This document shows positions 1 through 10,081 of a stretch of 12,500 bases of DNA, piece after piece. How positions within the stretch are numbered: position 1 is the first letter of the stretch; every line of letters begins with the position of its first letter. A program made the translations under genes and the position numbers. The stretch lies in the NCBI RefSeq assembly GCF_042767895.1, contig NC_091575.1, forward strand, positions 5,423,300 through 5,435,799, in the 5' to 3' direction. The stretch comes from Penaeus vannamei (taxonomy: Eukaryota > Arthropoda > Malacostraca > Decapoda > Penaeidae). The notes under the pieces are model-generated. The model saw only the letters and a program-made list of their open reading frames with translations, was not told the DNA's origin and made no database searches.

Positions 1-1
1 A

Positions 2-546
2 TACGCTAGATTTTGCCGTTTTTCGACTTTAAGGATTTTACTACTTCTCGCCATTATTTCATTATAAATGGACTCTATGATTATTTTCATCATCATTATT
101 ATCATTATAGTCATTATCTTTATCAATATCATAATTATTATTATCATTATTGCAGTTATAATAATTATTATGCTAATTATTATTGCCATTTTCATCATTA
201 TAACTATTTTATAATGATAATAACAATAATGATAATTTTAGAAATAATAATGACAAAAATAATAATTATACAGAAATGAAAATGATATTATCATTATTTC
301 TATTGTCATTATTAATATGAAAATTACCAAAATAGAGTTAATCATTGCTATTATTGCAGTAATTATCAAAACTATCATTATAATTATTATTTTATCATTA
401 TTATTGTCATTATCATCATGATTATCATCATTATTGTTAATAATAAAGGAATTATCATGCAAATCATCATAATTACCTCAATTAATGTTAAAATCATCAT
501 AATTATCATTTTAAAGCAAAAAACGTTTTTTTCAACTCATTTCTCA
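2..546 (+). repeat. Monomer A1, complete, diverged subtype
   Basis: Full-length plus-oriented monomer of 545 bp. The hinge starts with TACGCTAGATTTTGCC at 2 and carries the subtype variant ACTACTTCTCGCC (about 39-52) where most monomers read ATTAGTTTTAGCC. It lacks the hinge-proximal copies of the 30-bp subrepeat seen in block C. The tail at about 447-525 has the usual two AAAATCATCATAATTA-like motifs 30 bp apart, but with GCAAATC in the first. Confidence 0.88.
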
Positions 547-968
547 AACACTAGATTTTGCCGTTTTTTTCGACTTTTGGGATTTTACTACTTCTCGCCT
601 TTACTTCATTATAAATGGACTCTATGATAATTATTATCAGCATTATTATCATTATTGTCATTATTTTTGTGATTAGTATCATTATAGTCATTGTCGTTAT
701 CGTTATCATCATTATTATTATCATCATTACAGTTATAATATCTATTATGCTAATTATTATTGTCATATTCATCCTTATAACTATTTTTATAATGATAATA
801 ACAATAATGATAATTTTGGAAATAATAATGACAATAATAATAATTATAATGACAATGATAATGATATTATTATTATTTCTATTGTCATTATTAGGATGAA
901 AATTGTTAGAATAGAGTTAATCATTGCTGTTAGTGCAGAAATTATCAAAACTATCATTATAATTATCT
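547..968 (+). repeat. Monomer A2, truncated by the microsatellite
   Basis: Plus-oriented monomer of the same ACTACTTCTCGCC subtype as A1. Its hinge begins with the mutated AACACTAGATTTTGCC at 547. The sequence runs through TTATTAGGATGAAAATTG (about 888) and the GAATAGAGTTAATCATTG box to about 968, then stops at the start of the TA/TG tract. The tail and next hinge are absent. It faces block B's first monomer in inverted orientation across the tract. Confidence 0.87.
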
Positions 969-1495
<527 letters not shown>

Positions 1496-2076
1496 TTACA
1501 GCCTTTTGAGAGAAAGGTCGAAAAAAGCCTTTCTCGCTTTCAAATGATAATTATGATGATTTTAACATTAATTCAGGTACTTATGATGATATTCATGATA
1601 ATTCCTTTTATATTAACAATAATGATGATAATTATGATGATAATGACAATAATAATAATGATAATAATAATATAATGATCATTATTATTGTTATTATATT
1701 GAGTATTATTTTCATTATTATTTCTAAAATTATTATTATTGTTATTATCATTATAAAATAGTTATAATGATGAAAATTACATTAATAATTAGCATAATAA
1801 TCATTATAACTGCAATAATGAAATTATCATTATTGTTATTATCATTATACAAATAGTTATAATGATGAAAATGACAGTAATAATTGGCGTAATAATCATT
1901 ACAACTGCATTAATGATAATGATAATAATGATAATAATGACGATGATGACTATAATGATAATCATAAGAATAATGACAATAATGAAGATAATAGTAATCA
2001 TAGGGTCCATTTATAATGAAATAAAGGCTAAAACTAATAAAATCCCAAAAGTCAAAAAACGGCAAAATCTAGCGTA
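1496..2076 (-). repeat. Monomer B2, minus orientation, internally rearranged
   Basis: Minus-oriented monomer of 581 bp with an intact hairpin at its outer edge (1510-1535). Its inner half (near 2076 back to about 1690) carries variants seen only at 6646-7060 in block C: GGGTCC instead of GAGTCC, a GTACTAC hinge, an ATTGAGTATT variant, and a partial internal duplication with the join ATAATGAAATTATC near 1816. Its outer half carries variants of monomer C9: a GGTACTTATG tail (CATAAGTACC on minus) and GTTAATATAAAAGG. About 90 bp with the GAATAGAGTTAATT box is missing. It therefore reads as a C7/C9 chimera. Confidence 0.85.
1510..1535 (-). repeat. Hinge hairpin in B2
   Basis: GAGAAAGG at 1510-1517 pairs with CCTTTCTC at 1528-1535 across a 10-nt A-rich loop (T-rich on the minus strand). 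It is a perfect 8-bp stem in an inverted monomer. Confidence 0.75.
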
Positions 2077-2090
2077 CTACAGCCTTTTGT

Positions 2091-2117
2091 GAGAAAGGTC
2101 GAAAAAAAACCTTTCTC
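2091..2117 (-). repeat. Hinge hairpin in B3
   Basis: GAGAAAGG at 2091-2098 pairs with CCTTTCTC at 2110-2117 across an 11-nt loop. It is a perfect 8-bp stem in an inverted monomer. Confidence 0.75.
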
Positions 2118-2545
2118 GCTTTTAAATGATAATTATGATGACTTTAACATTAATTCAGGTAATTATGATGATTTTCATGATAATTCCTTTATCATTAACA
2201 ATAATGATAATTATTATGATAATGACAATGATAATAATGCAAATATGGAAAATAAAATGATAATTATGATGATCATTTTGATAATTACTGCAATAATAAC
2301 AATAATTACCTCTATTCTCATAATTTTCATACTAATAATGACAATAGATATAATAGTAATATCATTATTATTGTTATTATAATGAGTATTATTGTCATTA
2401 TTATTTCTAAAATTATCATTATTGTTATTATGATTATAAAAATAGTTATGATGATGAAAATGACAGTAATAATTAGCATAACTATTATAACTGCAATAAA
2501 GATAATGATAATAATTATAATCATGACGACAATGACTATAATGAT

Positions 2546-2635
2546 AATCATAAGAATAATGACAATAATGATGATTATCATAAGAATAATGACAATAATG
2601 ATGATAATCATAAGAATAATGACAATAATGATGAT
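2546..2635 (-). repeat. 30-bp minisatellite inside monomer B3
   Basis: Three consecutive 30-bp units (2546-2575, 2576-2605, 2606-2635) containing CATAAGAATAATGACAATAA. They are near-identical to each other (one base differs in the second) and are the inverse of the C5 expansion. Confidence 0.88.
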
Positions 2636-2723
2636 AATAATAATCATAGAGTCCATTTATAATGAAATAAAGGCTAAAACGAATAAAATCCCAAAAGTCG
2701 AAAAAATACCAAATTCTAGCGTA

Positions 2724-3284
2724 TTACAGCCTTTTCAGAGAAAGGTCGAAGAACCTCCTTTTTCGTTTACAAATGATAATTATGATGACTTTAAAATTAA
2801 TTCTGGTAATTATGATGATTTTAAATGATAATTCCTTTATTATTAATAATAATGATGATAATTATGATGATAATGACAATAATAATGATGATAATAATAT
2901 AATGATAATTATAATTATATTATTTTATAATTTCTGTAATAATAGGAATAATTAACTCTATTCTAATAATTTTTATACTAATAATGACAAGAGAAATAAT
3001 AATATTATTATTGTTATTATAATGAGTATTATTGTCATTATTATTTCTAAAATTATCATAATTGTTATTATCATTATAAAAATAGTTACAATGATGAAAA
3101 TGACAGTAATAATTACCATAATAATCTTTATCACTGCTATAATTATAATGATAATAATGATAATCATGACGATAATGGCTATAATGATGAAAATCATAAG
3201 AATAATGACAATAATGATGATAATAATCATAGAGTGAATTTATAATGAAATAAAGGGTAAAACTAATAAAATCCCTAAAGTGGA
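2724..3284 (-). repeat. Monomer B4, minus orientation, ends inside the hinge
   Basis: Minus-oriented monomer matching C4. On the minus strand it has CCACTTTAGGG, TTTTACCCTTTATTTC and the tail variant CAGAAATTATAAAATAATAT. It stops within the hinge at about 3284 (AAATCCCTAAAGTGGA), where the array flips to plus orientation, so the TACGCTAGA landmark of this copy is missing. ATGGACTC is mutated to a form without ATG (GAGTGAATTT on plus). Confidence 0.86.
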
Positions 3285-3719
3285 ACTATGATTATCATTA
3301 TTATCATTATCATTATTGCACTTATAATTATTATTATGCCAATTATTAATGTCATTTTCATCAGTATAACTATTTTTATAATGATAATAACAATAATGAT
3401 AATTTTAGAAATAATAATGATAACAATACTCATTATAATAACAATAATAATGATATTATTATATGTATTGTCATTATTAGTATGAAAATTATTAGAATAG
3501 AGTTAATTATTGCAATTATTGCAGTAATTATCAAAATTATCATTATAATCATCATTTTATTATTAATATTATCATTATCATCATTGTCATTATCATAATA
3601 ATTATCATTATTGTTAATGATAAAGGAATTATCATGAAAATCATCATAATTACCTGAATTAATATTAAAATCATCATAATTATCATTTGAAAGCGAGAAA
3701 GGCTTTTTTTCGACCTTTT
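3285..3719 (+). repeat. Monomer C1, headless
   Basis: First plus-oriented monomer of the main block. It lacks a hinge and most of the first ATT/ATC segment, beginning with ACTATGATTATC immediately after B4's broken hinge. The middle and tail are normal. The downstream hinge is shortened: CGACCTTTTATACGCTAG at about 3709-3726 has lost the usual CTCTCAAAAGGCTG. Confidence 0.85.
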
Positions 3720-4309
3720 ATACGCTAGATTTTACCGTTTTTTTTCGACTTTTGGGATTTTATTAGTTTTAGCCTTAATTTCATTATAAATGGACTCTAT
3801 GATTATTATTATCATCATTATCATTATTATTGTCTTTTTTCTTATAATCATCATCATTATAGTCATTATCGTCATGATTATCATTATTATCATTATCATA
3901 TTGCAGTGATAATGATTTTAATGCTAATTATTACTCTCATTTTCATCATTATAACAATTTTTATAATGATAATAACAATAATGATAATTTTAGAAATAAT
4001 AATGACAATAATACTCATTACAATAACAATAATAACGATGTTATTTCTTTTGTCATTATTATTATGAAAATTATTAGAATAGAGTTAATTATTGCTAGTA
4101 TTGTAGAAATTATAAAAAATTATCATCAAAATTATCATTATATTATCATTATCATTATTATTATTGTCATTATCATCATAATTATCATTATTGTTATTAA
4201 TAAAGGAATTCTTATGAAAATCCTCATTTCCTGAATTAATGATAAAATCATCATAAATATCATTTAAATGCGAAAAGTGGATTTTTTTTACCTCTCTCTC
4301 AAAAAGTGA
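3720..4309 (+). repeat. Monomer C2
   Basis: Full-length monomer starting TACGCTAGATTTTACC. Private features are GTCTTTTTTCTTATAATC in the first segment (about 3830), a GATAATGATTTTAATGC change in the middle dyad, and TGTAGAAATTATAAAAAATT near 4103. The tail motif is altered (ATCCTCATTTCCTGAATT), and it leads into a degenerate hinge near 4262-4335. Confidence 0.84.
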
Positions 4310-4836
4310 TTTTTAAAAATTTACCCTTTATTTCATTATAAATGGACTCTAAAAGTCATTATTATGATTATCATCATTATAGTCATTATCGTCATGATTA
4401 TCATTGTTATTATTATCATTATTGCAGTTATAATGATTATTATGCTAATTATTACTCTCATTTTCATCATTATAACAATTTTTATAATGAAAATAACAAT
4501 AATGATAATTTTAGAAATAATAATGACAATAATACTCATTATAATAACAATAATAATGATATCATTATTATTTCTAATGGCATTATTAGTATGAAAAATA
4601 TTAGAATAGAGGTAATTATTGCTATTATTGCAGTAATTATCAAAATTATCATAATAATTTTCATTTTATTATTATTATCATTATTATTATTGCCATTATC
4701 ATCATAATTATTATCATTATTGTTAATGATCAAGGAATTATCATGAAAATCATCATAATTACCTGAATGTAAAAATCATAATAATTATCATTTAAAAGCG
4801 AAAAAGTTTTTTTTTTTACCTTTGAAAAGGCTGTAA
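4310..4836 (+). repeat. Monomer C3 with collapsed hinge
   Basis: The hinge has lost about 55 bp: the sequence passes from CTCTCTCAAAAAGTGATT directly into AAAAATTTACCCTTTATTTC, so TACGCTAGA, the T-run/CGAC element and GGGATTTT are gone. ATGGACTC is kept but followed by TAAAAGTC. The rest is ordinary, with an exact 11-bp dyad at 4427-4476. The 527-bp length agrees with a hinge deletion. Confidence 0.83.
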
Positions 4837-5421
4837 TACGCTAGATTTTGCTGTTTTTTCCACTTTAGGGATTTTATTAGTTTTACCCTTTATTTCATTA
4901 TAAATGCACTCTATAATTATTATTATCATCATTATCATCATTATTGTCATTATTCTTATGATTTTCATCATTATCGTCATGATTATCATTATTATCATTA
5001 TAATTATAGCAGTGATAATGATTATTATGGTAATTGTTACTGTCATTTTCATCATTATAGCTATTTTAATAATGATAATAACAATTATGATAATTTTAGA
5101 AATAATAATGACAATAATACTCATTATAATAACAATAATAATATTATTATTTCTCTTGTCATTATTAATATAAAAACTATTAGAATAGAGTTAATTATTC
5201 CTATCATTACAGAAATTATAAAATAATATAATGATAATTATCATTATATTATTATCATCATTATTATTGTCATTATCATCATAATTATCATCATTATTAT
5301 TAATAATAAAGGAATTATCATGAAAATCATCATAATTACCAGAATTGATTTTAAAATCATCATAATTATCATTTGTAAACGAAAAAGGAGATTCTTCGAC
5401 CTTTCTCTGAAAAGGCTGTAA
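4837..5421 (+). repeat. Monomer C4, source type of B4
   Basis: Monomer of 585 bp with hinge variants TTTTCCACTTTAGGG (CCAC for CGAC) and TTTTACCCTTTATTTC, and the tail variant ACAGAAATTATAAAATAATA. All three recur in inverse in B4. Pairing between the two inverted arms begins at 4859 here and 3284 there. It also resembles C11 in its TTTCTCTTGTC/TTTCTTTTGTC and CATTACAG/CATTGCAG segments. Confidence 0.88.
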
Positions 5422-6058
5422 TACGCTAGAATTTGCTATTTTTTTGACTTTTGGGATTTTATTCGTTTTAGCCTTTATTTCATTATAAATGGACTCTATG
5501 ATTATTATTATCATCATTATTGTCATTATTCTTATGATTATCATCATTATAGTCATTATTCTTATGATTATAATCATTATTGTCATTATTCTTATGATTA
5601 TCATTATAGTCATTGTCGTCATGATTATAATTATTATCATTATCTTTATTGCAGTTATAATGATTATGCTAATTATTACTGTCATTTTCATCATTATAAC
5701 TGTTTTATAATCATAATAACAATAATGATAATTTTAGAAATAATAATGACAATAATACTCATTATAATAACAATAATAATGATATTATTTCTATTGTCAT
5801 TATTAGTATGAAAATTATTAGAATAGAGTTAATTATTGTTATTATTGCTGTAATTATGACAGTTACCATTATAATTATCATTTTATTATTTTCATTATTA
5901 TTATTGTCATTATCATCATAATTATCATCATTATTGCTAATAATAAAGGAATTAATGTTAAAACCATCATAATTACCTGAATTAATGTTAAAATCATCAT
6001 AATTATCATTTAAAAGCGAAAAAGGATTTTTTTCGACCTTTCTCTCAAAAGGCTGTAA
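5422..6058 (+). repeat. Monomer C5 with 30-bp subrepeat expansion
   Basis: Long monomer (637 bp) because of three 30-bp subrepeats plus a shorter fourth (5511-5627). Hinge variants TAGAATTTGCTATTTT and ATTCGTTTTAGCC are shared with B3. The tail (about 5946-6010) has lost GAATTATCATG and gained an extra AATGTTAAAACCATC copy, suggesting exchange between its own 30-bp tail repeats. Confidence 0.88.
5511..5627 (+). repeat. 30-bp minisatellite inside monomer C5
   Basis: Three consecutive 30-bp units (5511-5540, 5541-5570, 5571-5600), each containing GTCATTATTCTTATGATTA, then a 27-bp diverged unit ending at 5627. The period is a multiple of three, so copy-number change does not close the spurious reading frame. 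Confidence 0.88.
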
Positions 6059-6645
6059 TACGCTAGATTTTACAGTTTTTCCGACTTAAGGGATTTTATT
6101 AGTGTTAGCCTTTATTTCATTATAAATAGACTATGATTATTATTATCATCATTATTGTCATTATTCTTATGATTATCATCATTATAGTCATTATCGTCAT
6201 GATTATCATTATTATCATTATCATTATTACAGTTACAATGATTATTATACTAATCATTAATAAATTTTTAATCATTATAACTATTTTTATAATGATAATA
6301 ACAATAATGATAATTTTAGAAATAAAAATGACAATAATACTCATTATAATAACAATAATAATGATATTACTATTATATCTATTGTCATTATTAGTATGAA
6401 AATTATTAGAATAGAGTTAATTATTCCTATTATTGCAGTAATTATCAAAATGATCATTATAATCATTTTATTATCCAAATTATCATTATTATCATTGCCA
6501 TTATCATAATAATTATCATTATTGTTAATGATAAAGGAATTATCATGAAAATCATCATAATTACCTGAATTAATGTTAAAATCATCATAATTATCATTTA
6601 AAAGCGAGAAAGTTTTTTTTCGACCTTTCTCACAAAAGGCTGTAG
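6059..6645 (+). repeat. Monomer C6
   Basis: Monomer of 587 bp. The hinge reads TTTTACAGTTTTTCCGACTT and ATTAGTGTTAGCC, and the usual ATGGACTC is AATAGACTATG, so the ATG that opens the frame in most monomers is missing. ATTACTATTATATCTATTG near 6364 is shared with C8, and CAAAATGATCATTATAATC (about 6447) is shared with B3. Confidence 0.86.
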
Positions 6646-7276
6646 TACGCTAGATTTTGCCATTTTTTCGACTTTTGGGATTTTATTAGTTTTAGCCTTT
6701 ATTTCATTATAAATGGACCCTATGATTACTATTATCTTCATTATTGTCATTATTCTAATGATTATCATCATTATAGTCATCATCATCATTATTATCATTA
6801 TTATCATTATCATTATTGCAGTTGTAATGATTATTATGCTAATTATTACTGTCATTTTCATCATTATAACTATTTGTATAATGATAATAACAATAATGAT
6901 AATTTCATTATTGCAGTTATAAGGGTTATTATGCTAATTATTAATGTAATTTTCATCATTATAACTATCTTTATAATGATAATAACAAGAATGATAATTT
7001 TAGAAATAATAATGAAAATAATACTCAATATAATAACAATAATAATGATATTACTATATCTATTGTCATTATTAGTATGAAAATTATTAGAATTTTCATC
7101 ATTATAACTTTTTATAATGATAATAACAATAATGATAATTTTAGAAATAGTAATGACAATAATAATTATAATAACAATAATGATATGATTTCTATTGTCA
7201 TTATTAGTATGAAAATTATTAGAATAGAGTTGATTATTGCTATTATTGCAGAAATTATAAAAATAATTATCATTAT
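6646..7276 (+). repeat. Monomer C7a with two internal partial duplications
   Basis: The hinge is TAGTACGCTAG and GGACCCTATGATTACT. The middle segment is then partly repeated twice: after 6900 it jumps back at GATAATTTCATTATTGCAG, and after about 7090 at ATTAGAATTTTCATCATT, giving three successive versions of the TTTTCATCATTATAAC to GAAATAAT region. The first join also occurs, inverted, in B2. The tail and following hinge are missing: the sequence passes near 7276 directly to the ATTTCATTATAAATTGAC of the next monomer. Confidence 0.84.
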
Positions 7277-7774
7277 ATTTCATTATAAATTGACTCTGTG
7301 ATTATTATTATCTCTATTGTCATTATTCTTATGATTATCAATATAGTCATTATCGTCATGATTATCATTATTATCCTTATCATTATTGCAGTTATAATGA
7401 TTATTATGCTAATTATTACTGTCATTTTCATCATTATAACTATATTACCAATAATGATAATTTTAGAAATAATAAGGACAATAGTAATCATTATAATAAC
7501 AATAATAATGATATTATTATGATTTCTATTGTCATTATTAGCATGAAAATTATTAGAATAATTATTTCTATTATTGCATTAATTATCAAAATTACCATTA
7601 TAATTATCATTTTATTGTTAGCATGATTATTATTGTCATTATCATCATAATTATCATCATTATTGTTAATAATAAAGGAATTATCATGAAAATTATCATA
7701 ATTATCTGAATTAATCATAATTATAATTTAAAAGCGAAAAAGATTTTTTCGACCTTTCTCTAAAAAGGCTGTAA
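7277..7774 (+). repeat. Monomer C7b, hinge mostly missing
   Basis: Begins at ATTTCATTATAAATTGACTC without TACGCTAGA or the T-run part of the hinge. Variants ATCTCTATTGTC, ATTATCCTTATC, ACAATAGTA and ATTATTATGATTTC are shared with C10 (at a position 1711 bp further on) and partly with B1. The middle is shortened (ACTATATTACCAATAATG). An exact 11-bp dyad is at 7391-7440. Confidence 0.84.
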
Positions 7775-8358
7775 TACGCTAGAGTTTACAGCTTTTTGAC
7801 TCAGGGGATTTTATTAGTTTTAGCCTTTATTTCATTATAAATGGACTCTATGATTATTATCATCATTATTGTCATTATTCTTATGATTATCATCATTATA
7901 GTCATTATCGTCATGATTATCATTATTATCATTATCATTATTGCAGTTATAATGATTATTATGCTAATTATTAATGTAATTTTCATCATTTTAACGATTT
8001 TTATAATGATAATAACAATAAGGATAATTCTAGAAATAATAATGACAATAATACTGATTATAATAACAATAATAATGATATTACTATTATATCTATTGTC
8101 ATTATTAGTATGAAAATTATTATAGAGTTAATTATTGCTATTATTGCAGTAATTATCAAAATTATCATTATAATTATCATTTTATTATTAATATTATCAT
8201 TATTATCATTGTCATTATCATAATAATTATCATTATTGTTAATGATAAAGGAATTATCATGAAAATCATCATAATTACCTGAATTAATGTTAAAATCATC
8301 ATAATTATCATTTAAAAGCGAGAAAGGTTTTTTCGACGTTTCTCACAAAAGGCTGTAA
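7775..8358 (+). repeat. Monomer C8
   Basis: Monomer of 584 bp with a diverged hinge (TACGCTAGAGTTTACAGC, then TTTTTGACTCAGGGG, where CGAC has become TGAC). ATTACTATTATATCTATTG near 8078 matches C6, 1.71 kb upstream. The downstream hairpin is weakened because its second arm reads CGTTTCTC (about 8336-8343). Confidence 0.87.
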
Positions 8359-8933
8359 TACTCTTGATTTATCCATTTTTTTCGACTTTTGGGATTTTAT
8401 TAGTTTTAGCCTTCATTTCATTATAAATGGACTCTATGATTACTATTATCATTATTGTCATTATTCATATGATTATCATTATAGTCATTGTCGTCAAGAT
8501 TAGCATTATTATCATTATCATTATTGCAGTTGTAATGATTATTATGCTAATTATTAATGTAATTTTCATCATTATAACGATTTTTATAATATAATAACAA
8601 CAATGATAATTTTAAAAATAATAATGGCAATAATACTCATTATAATAACAATAATAATGATATCATTATGATTTCTATTGGCATTATTAGTATGAAAATT
8701 ATTAGAATATTGTTAGTTATTGCTATTATTGCAGAAATTATAAAAAAAGAAATCATTATAATTATCATTATATTATTATTATTGTCATTATCATTATAAT
8801 TATCATTATTGTTAATATTAAAGGAATTATCATGAAAATCATCAAAAGTACCTGAATTAATGTAAAAATCATCATAATTATCATATGAAAGCGAGAAAGG
8901 CTTTTTTTCGACCTTTCTCTGAAAAGGCTGTAA
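8359..8933 (+). repeat. Monomer C9
   Basis: The hinge landmark is degenerate (TACTCTTGATTTATCC). Shared with C7a are TCTCACAAAAGGCTG just before the start, ATGATTACTATTATC and GCAGTTGTAATGATTATT, at an offset of 1713 bp. The tail variants GTTAATATTAAAGG and CAAAAGTACCTG recur, with small differences, in inverted B2. Confidence 0.86.
8893..8919 (+). repeat. Hinge hairpin (8-bp stem), best copy
   Basis: GAGAAAGG (8893-8900) is the exact reverse complement of CCTTTCTC (8912-8919), with an 11-nt loop rich in T. The same fold is seen at 1510-1535 and 2091-2117 (8-bp stems, minus-oriented monomers) and at 6606-6631 and 9467-9492 (7-bp stems). It is decayed at about 3690, 4800, 8327 and 12474. It lies at the boundary between monomers. 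Confidence 0.75.
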
Positions 8934-9506
8934 TACGCTAGATACTGCCTTCTTTCGACTTTTGGGATTTTATTAGGTTTAGCCTATATTTCATTATAAA
9001 TGGACTCTATGATTATTATTATCTCTATTGTCATTATTCTTATGATTATCATTATAGTCATTATCGTCATGATTATCATTATTATCCTTATCATTATTGA
9101 AGTTATAATGATTATTATGCTAATTATTACTGTCATTTTCATCATTATAACTATATTTATAATGATAATAACAATAATGATAATTTTAGAAATAATAATG
9201 ACAATAGTACTTATTATAATAACAATAATAATGATATTATTATGATTTCTATTGTCATTACTAGTATGAAAATTATTAGAATAGAGTTAATTATTGCTAT
9301 TATTGCAGTAATTATCAAAATTGCCATTATAATTATCATTTTATTATTATTATTATTGACATTATCATCATAATTATCATCATTAGTGTTAATGATCAAA
9401 GAATTATCATCTAAATCATTATAATTACCTGAATTAATGTTAAAATCATAATTATCATTTAAAAGCGAGAAAGCCTTTTTTTTACCTTTCTCTCATAAGG
9501 TTATAA
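8934..9506 (+). repeat. Monomer C10
   Basis: Monomer of 573 bp, hinge TACGCTAGATACTGCC with CTTTCGAC and ATTAGGTTTAGCCTATATTTC. It shares ATCTCTATTGTC, ATTATCCTTATC and ATTATTATGATTTC with C7b. It has a perfect 8-bp hinge hairpin just before it (8893-8919) and an exact 11-bp dyad at 9102-9151. Confidence 0.88.
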
Positions 9507-10081
9507 TACGCTAGATTTTGTTTTTTTCGACTTTAGGGATTTTATTAGTTTTAGCCTTTATTTCTTTATAAATGGACTCTATGATTATTATCATCAATAT
9601 CCTTATTATTGTCATTATTCGTATGATTACCATCATTATAGTCATTATCATCATGATTATCATTATCATTATTGCAGTGATAACGCTTATTATGCTAATT
9701 ATTATTGTCATTTTCATCATTATAACTATTTTTATAATGATAACAATGATAATTTTAGAAATAATAATGACAATAATACTCATTATAATAACAATAATAA
9801 CGATATTATTTCTTTTGTCATTATTAGTATGAAAATTATTAGAATTGAGTTAATTATTGCTATCATTGCAGAAATTATAATATAATATAATTATAATTAT
9901 CATTATATTATTATTATCATTATTATTATTGTCATTATCATCATAATTATCATCATTATTGTTAATAATAAAGGAATTATCATGAAAATCATCATAATTA
10001 CCTGAATTAAAGTTAAAATCATCATAATTATCATTTAAAAGCGAAAAGGGTTTACTCGACCTTTCTCTCAAAAGGCTGTAA
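9507..10081 (+). repeat. Monomer C11
   Basis: Monomer of 575 bp. The hinge has lost GCCG (TTTTGTTTTTTTCGAC) and reads TTTCTTTATAAATGG. Private changes are CATCAATATCC and ATTCGTATGATTACC. The tail has CATTGCAGAAATTATAATATAA, close to C4. Confidence 0.87.

Larger units (their letters stand above)
2077..2723 (-). repeat. Monomer B3, minus orientation, C5/C6 chimera
   Basis: Minus-oriented monomer of 647 bp, long because it carries three copies of a 30-bp subrepeat (2546-2635). The hinge variant ATTCGTTTTAGCC and an exact 50-nt stretch (2487-2536, inverse of 5609-5658) tie its hinge-proximal half to C5. Its tail half has CAAAATGATCAT and GTTAATGATAAAGG, as in C6. The switch falls near 2281-2302. 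Confidence 0.87.

Noticed and set aside
2382..2828. Open frame of 148 codons, Ile/Met/Thr-rich then Asn/Asp-rich
   Set aside because: It is a read-through of one simple-repeat monomer and the hinge of the next on the non-standard strand. Composition is dictated by ATT/ATC and AAT/GAT triplets, with no recognisable domain.
5191..5694. Longest open frame (167 codons, minus strand)
   Set aside because: The same type of read-through over C4/C5, mirrored by the inverted copy in B3/B4. Nothing in it resembles a folded protein, and the opposite strand is equally open.
8985..9002. TATAAAT string before ATGG as a TATA-box or promoter in each monomer
   Set aside because: It is too close to the ATG to act as a TATA box for that frame, is expected by chance in such AT-rich DNA, and is broken in C12. 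There is no other promoter evidence.
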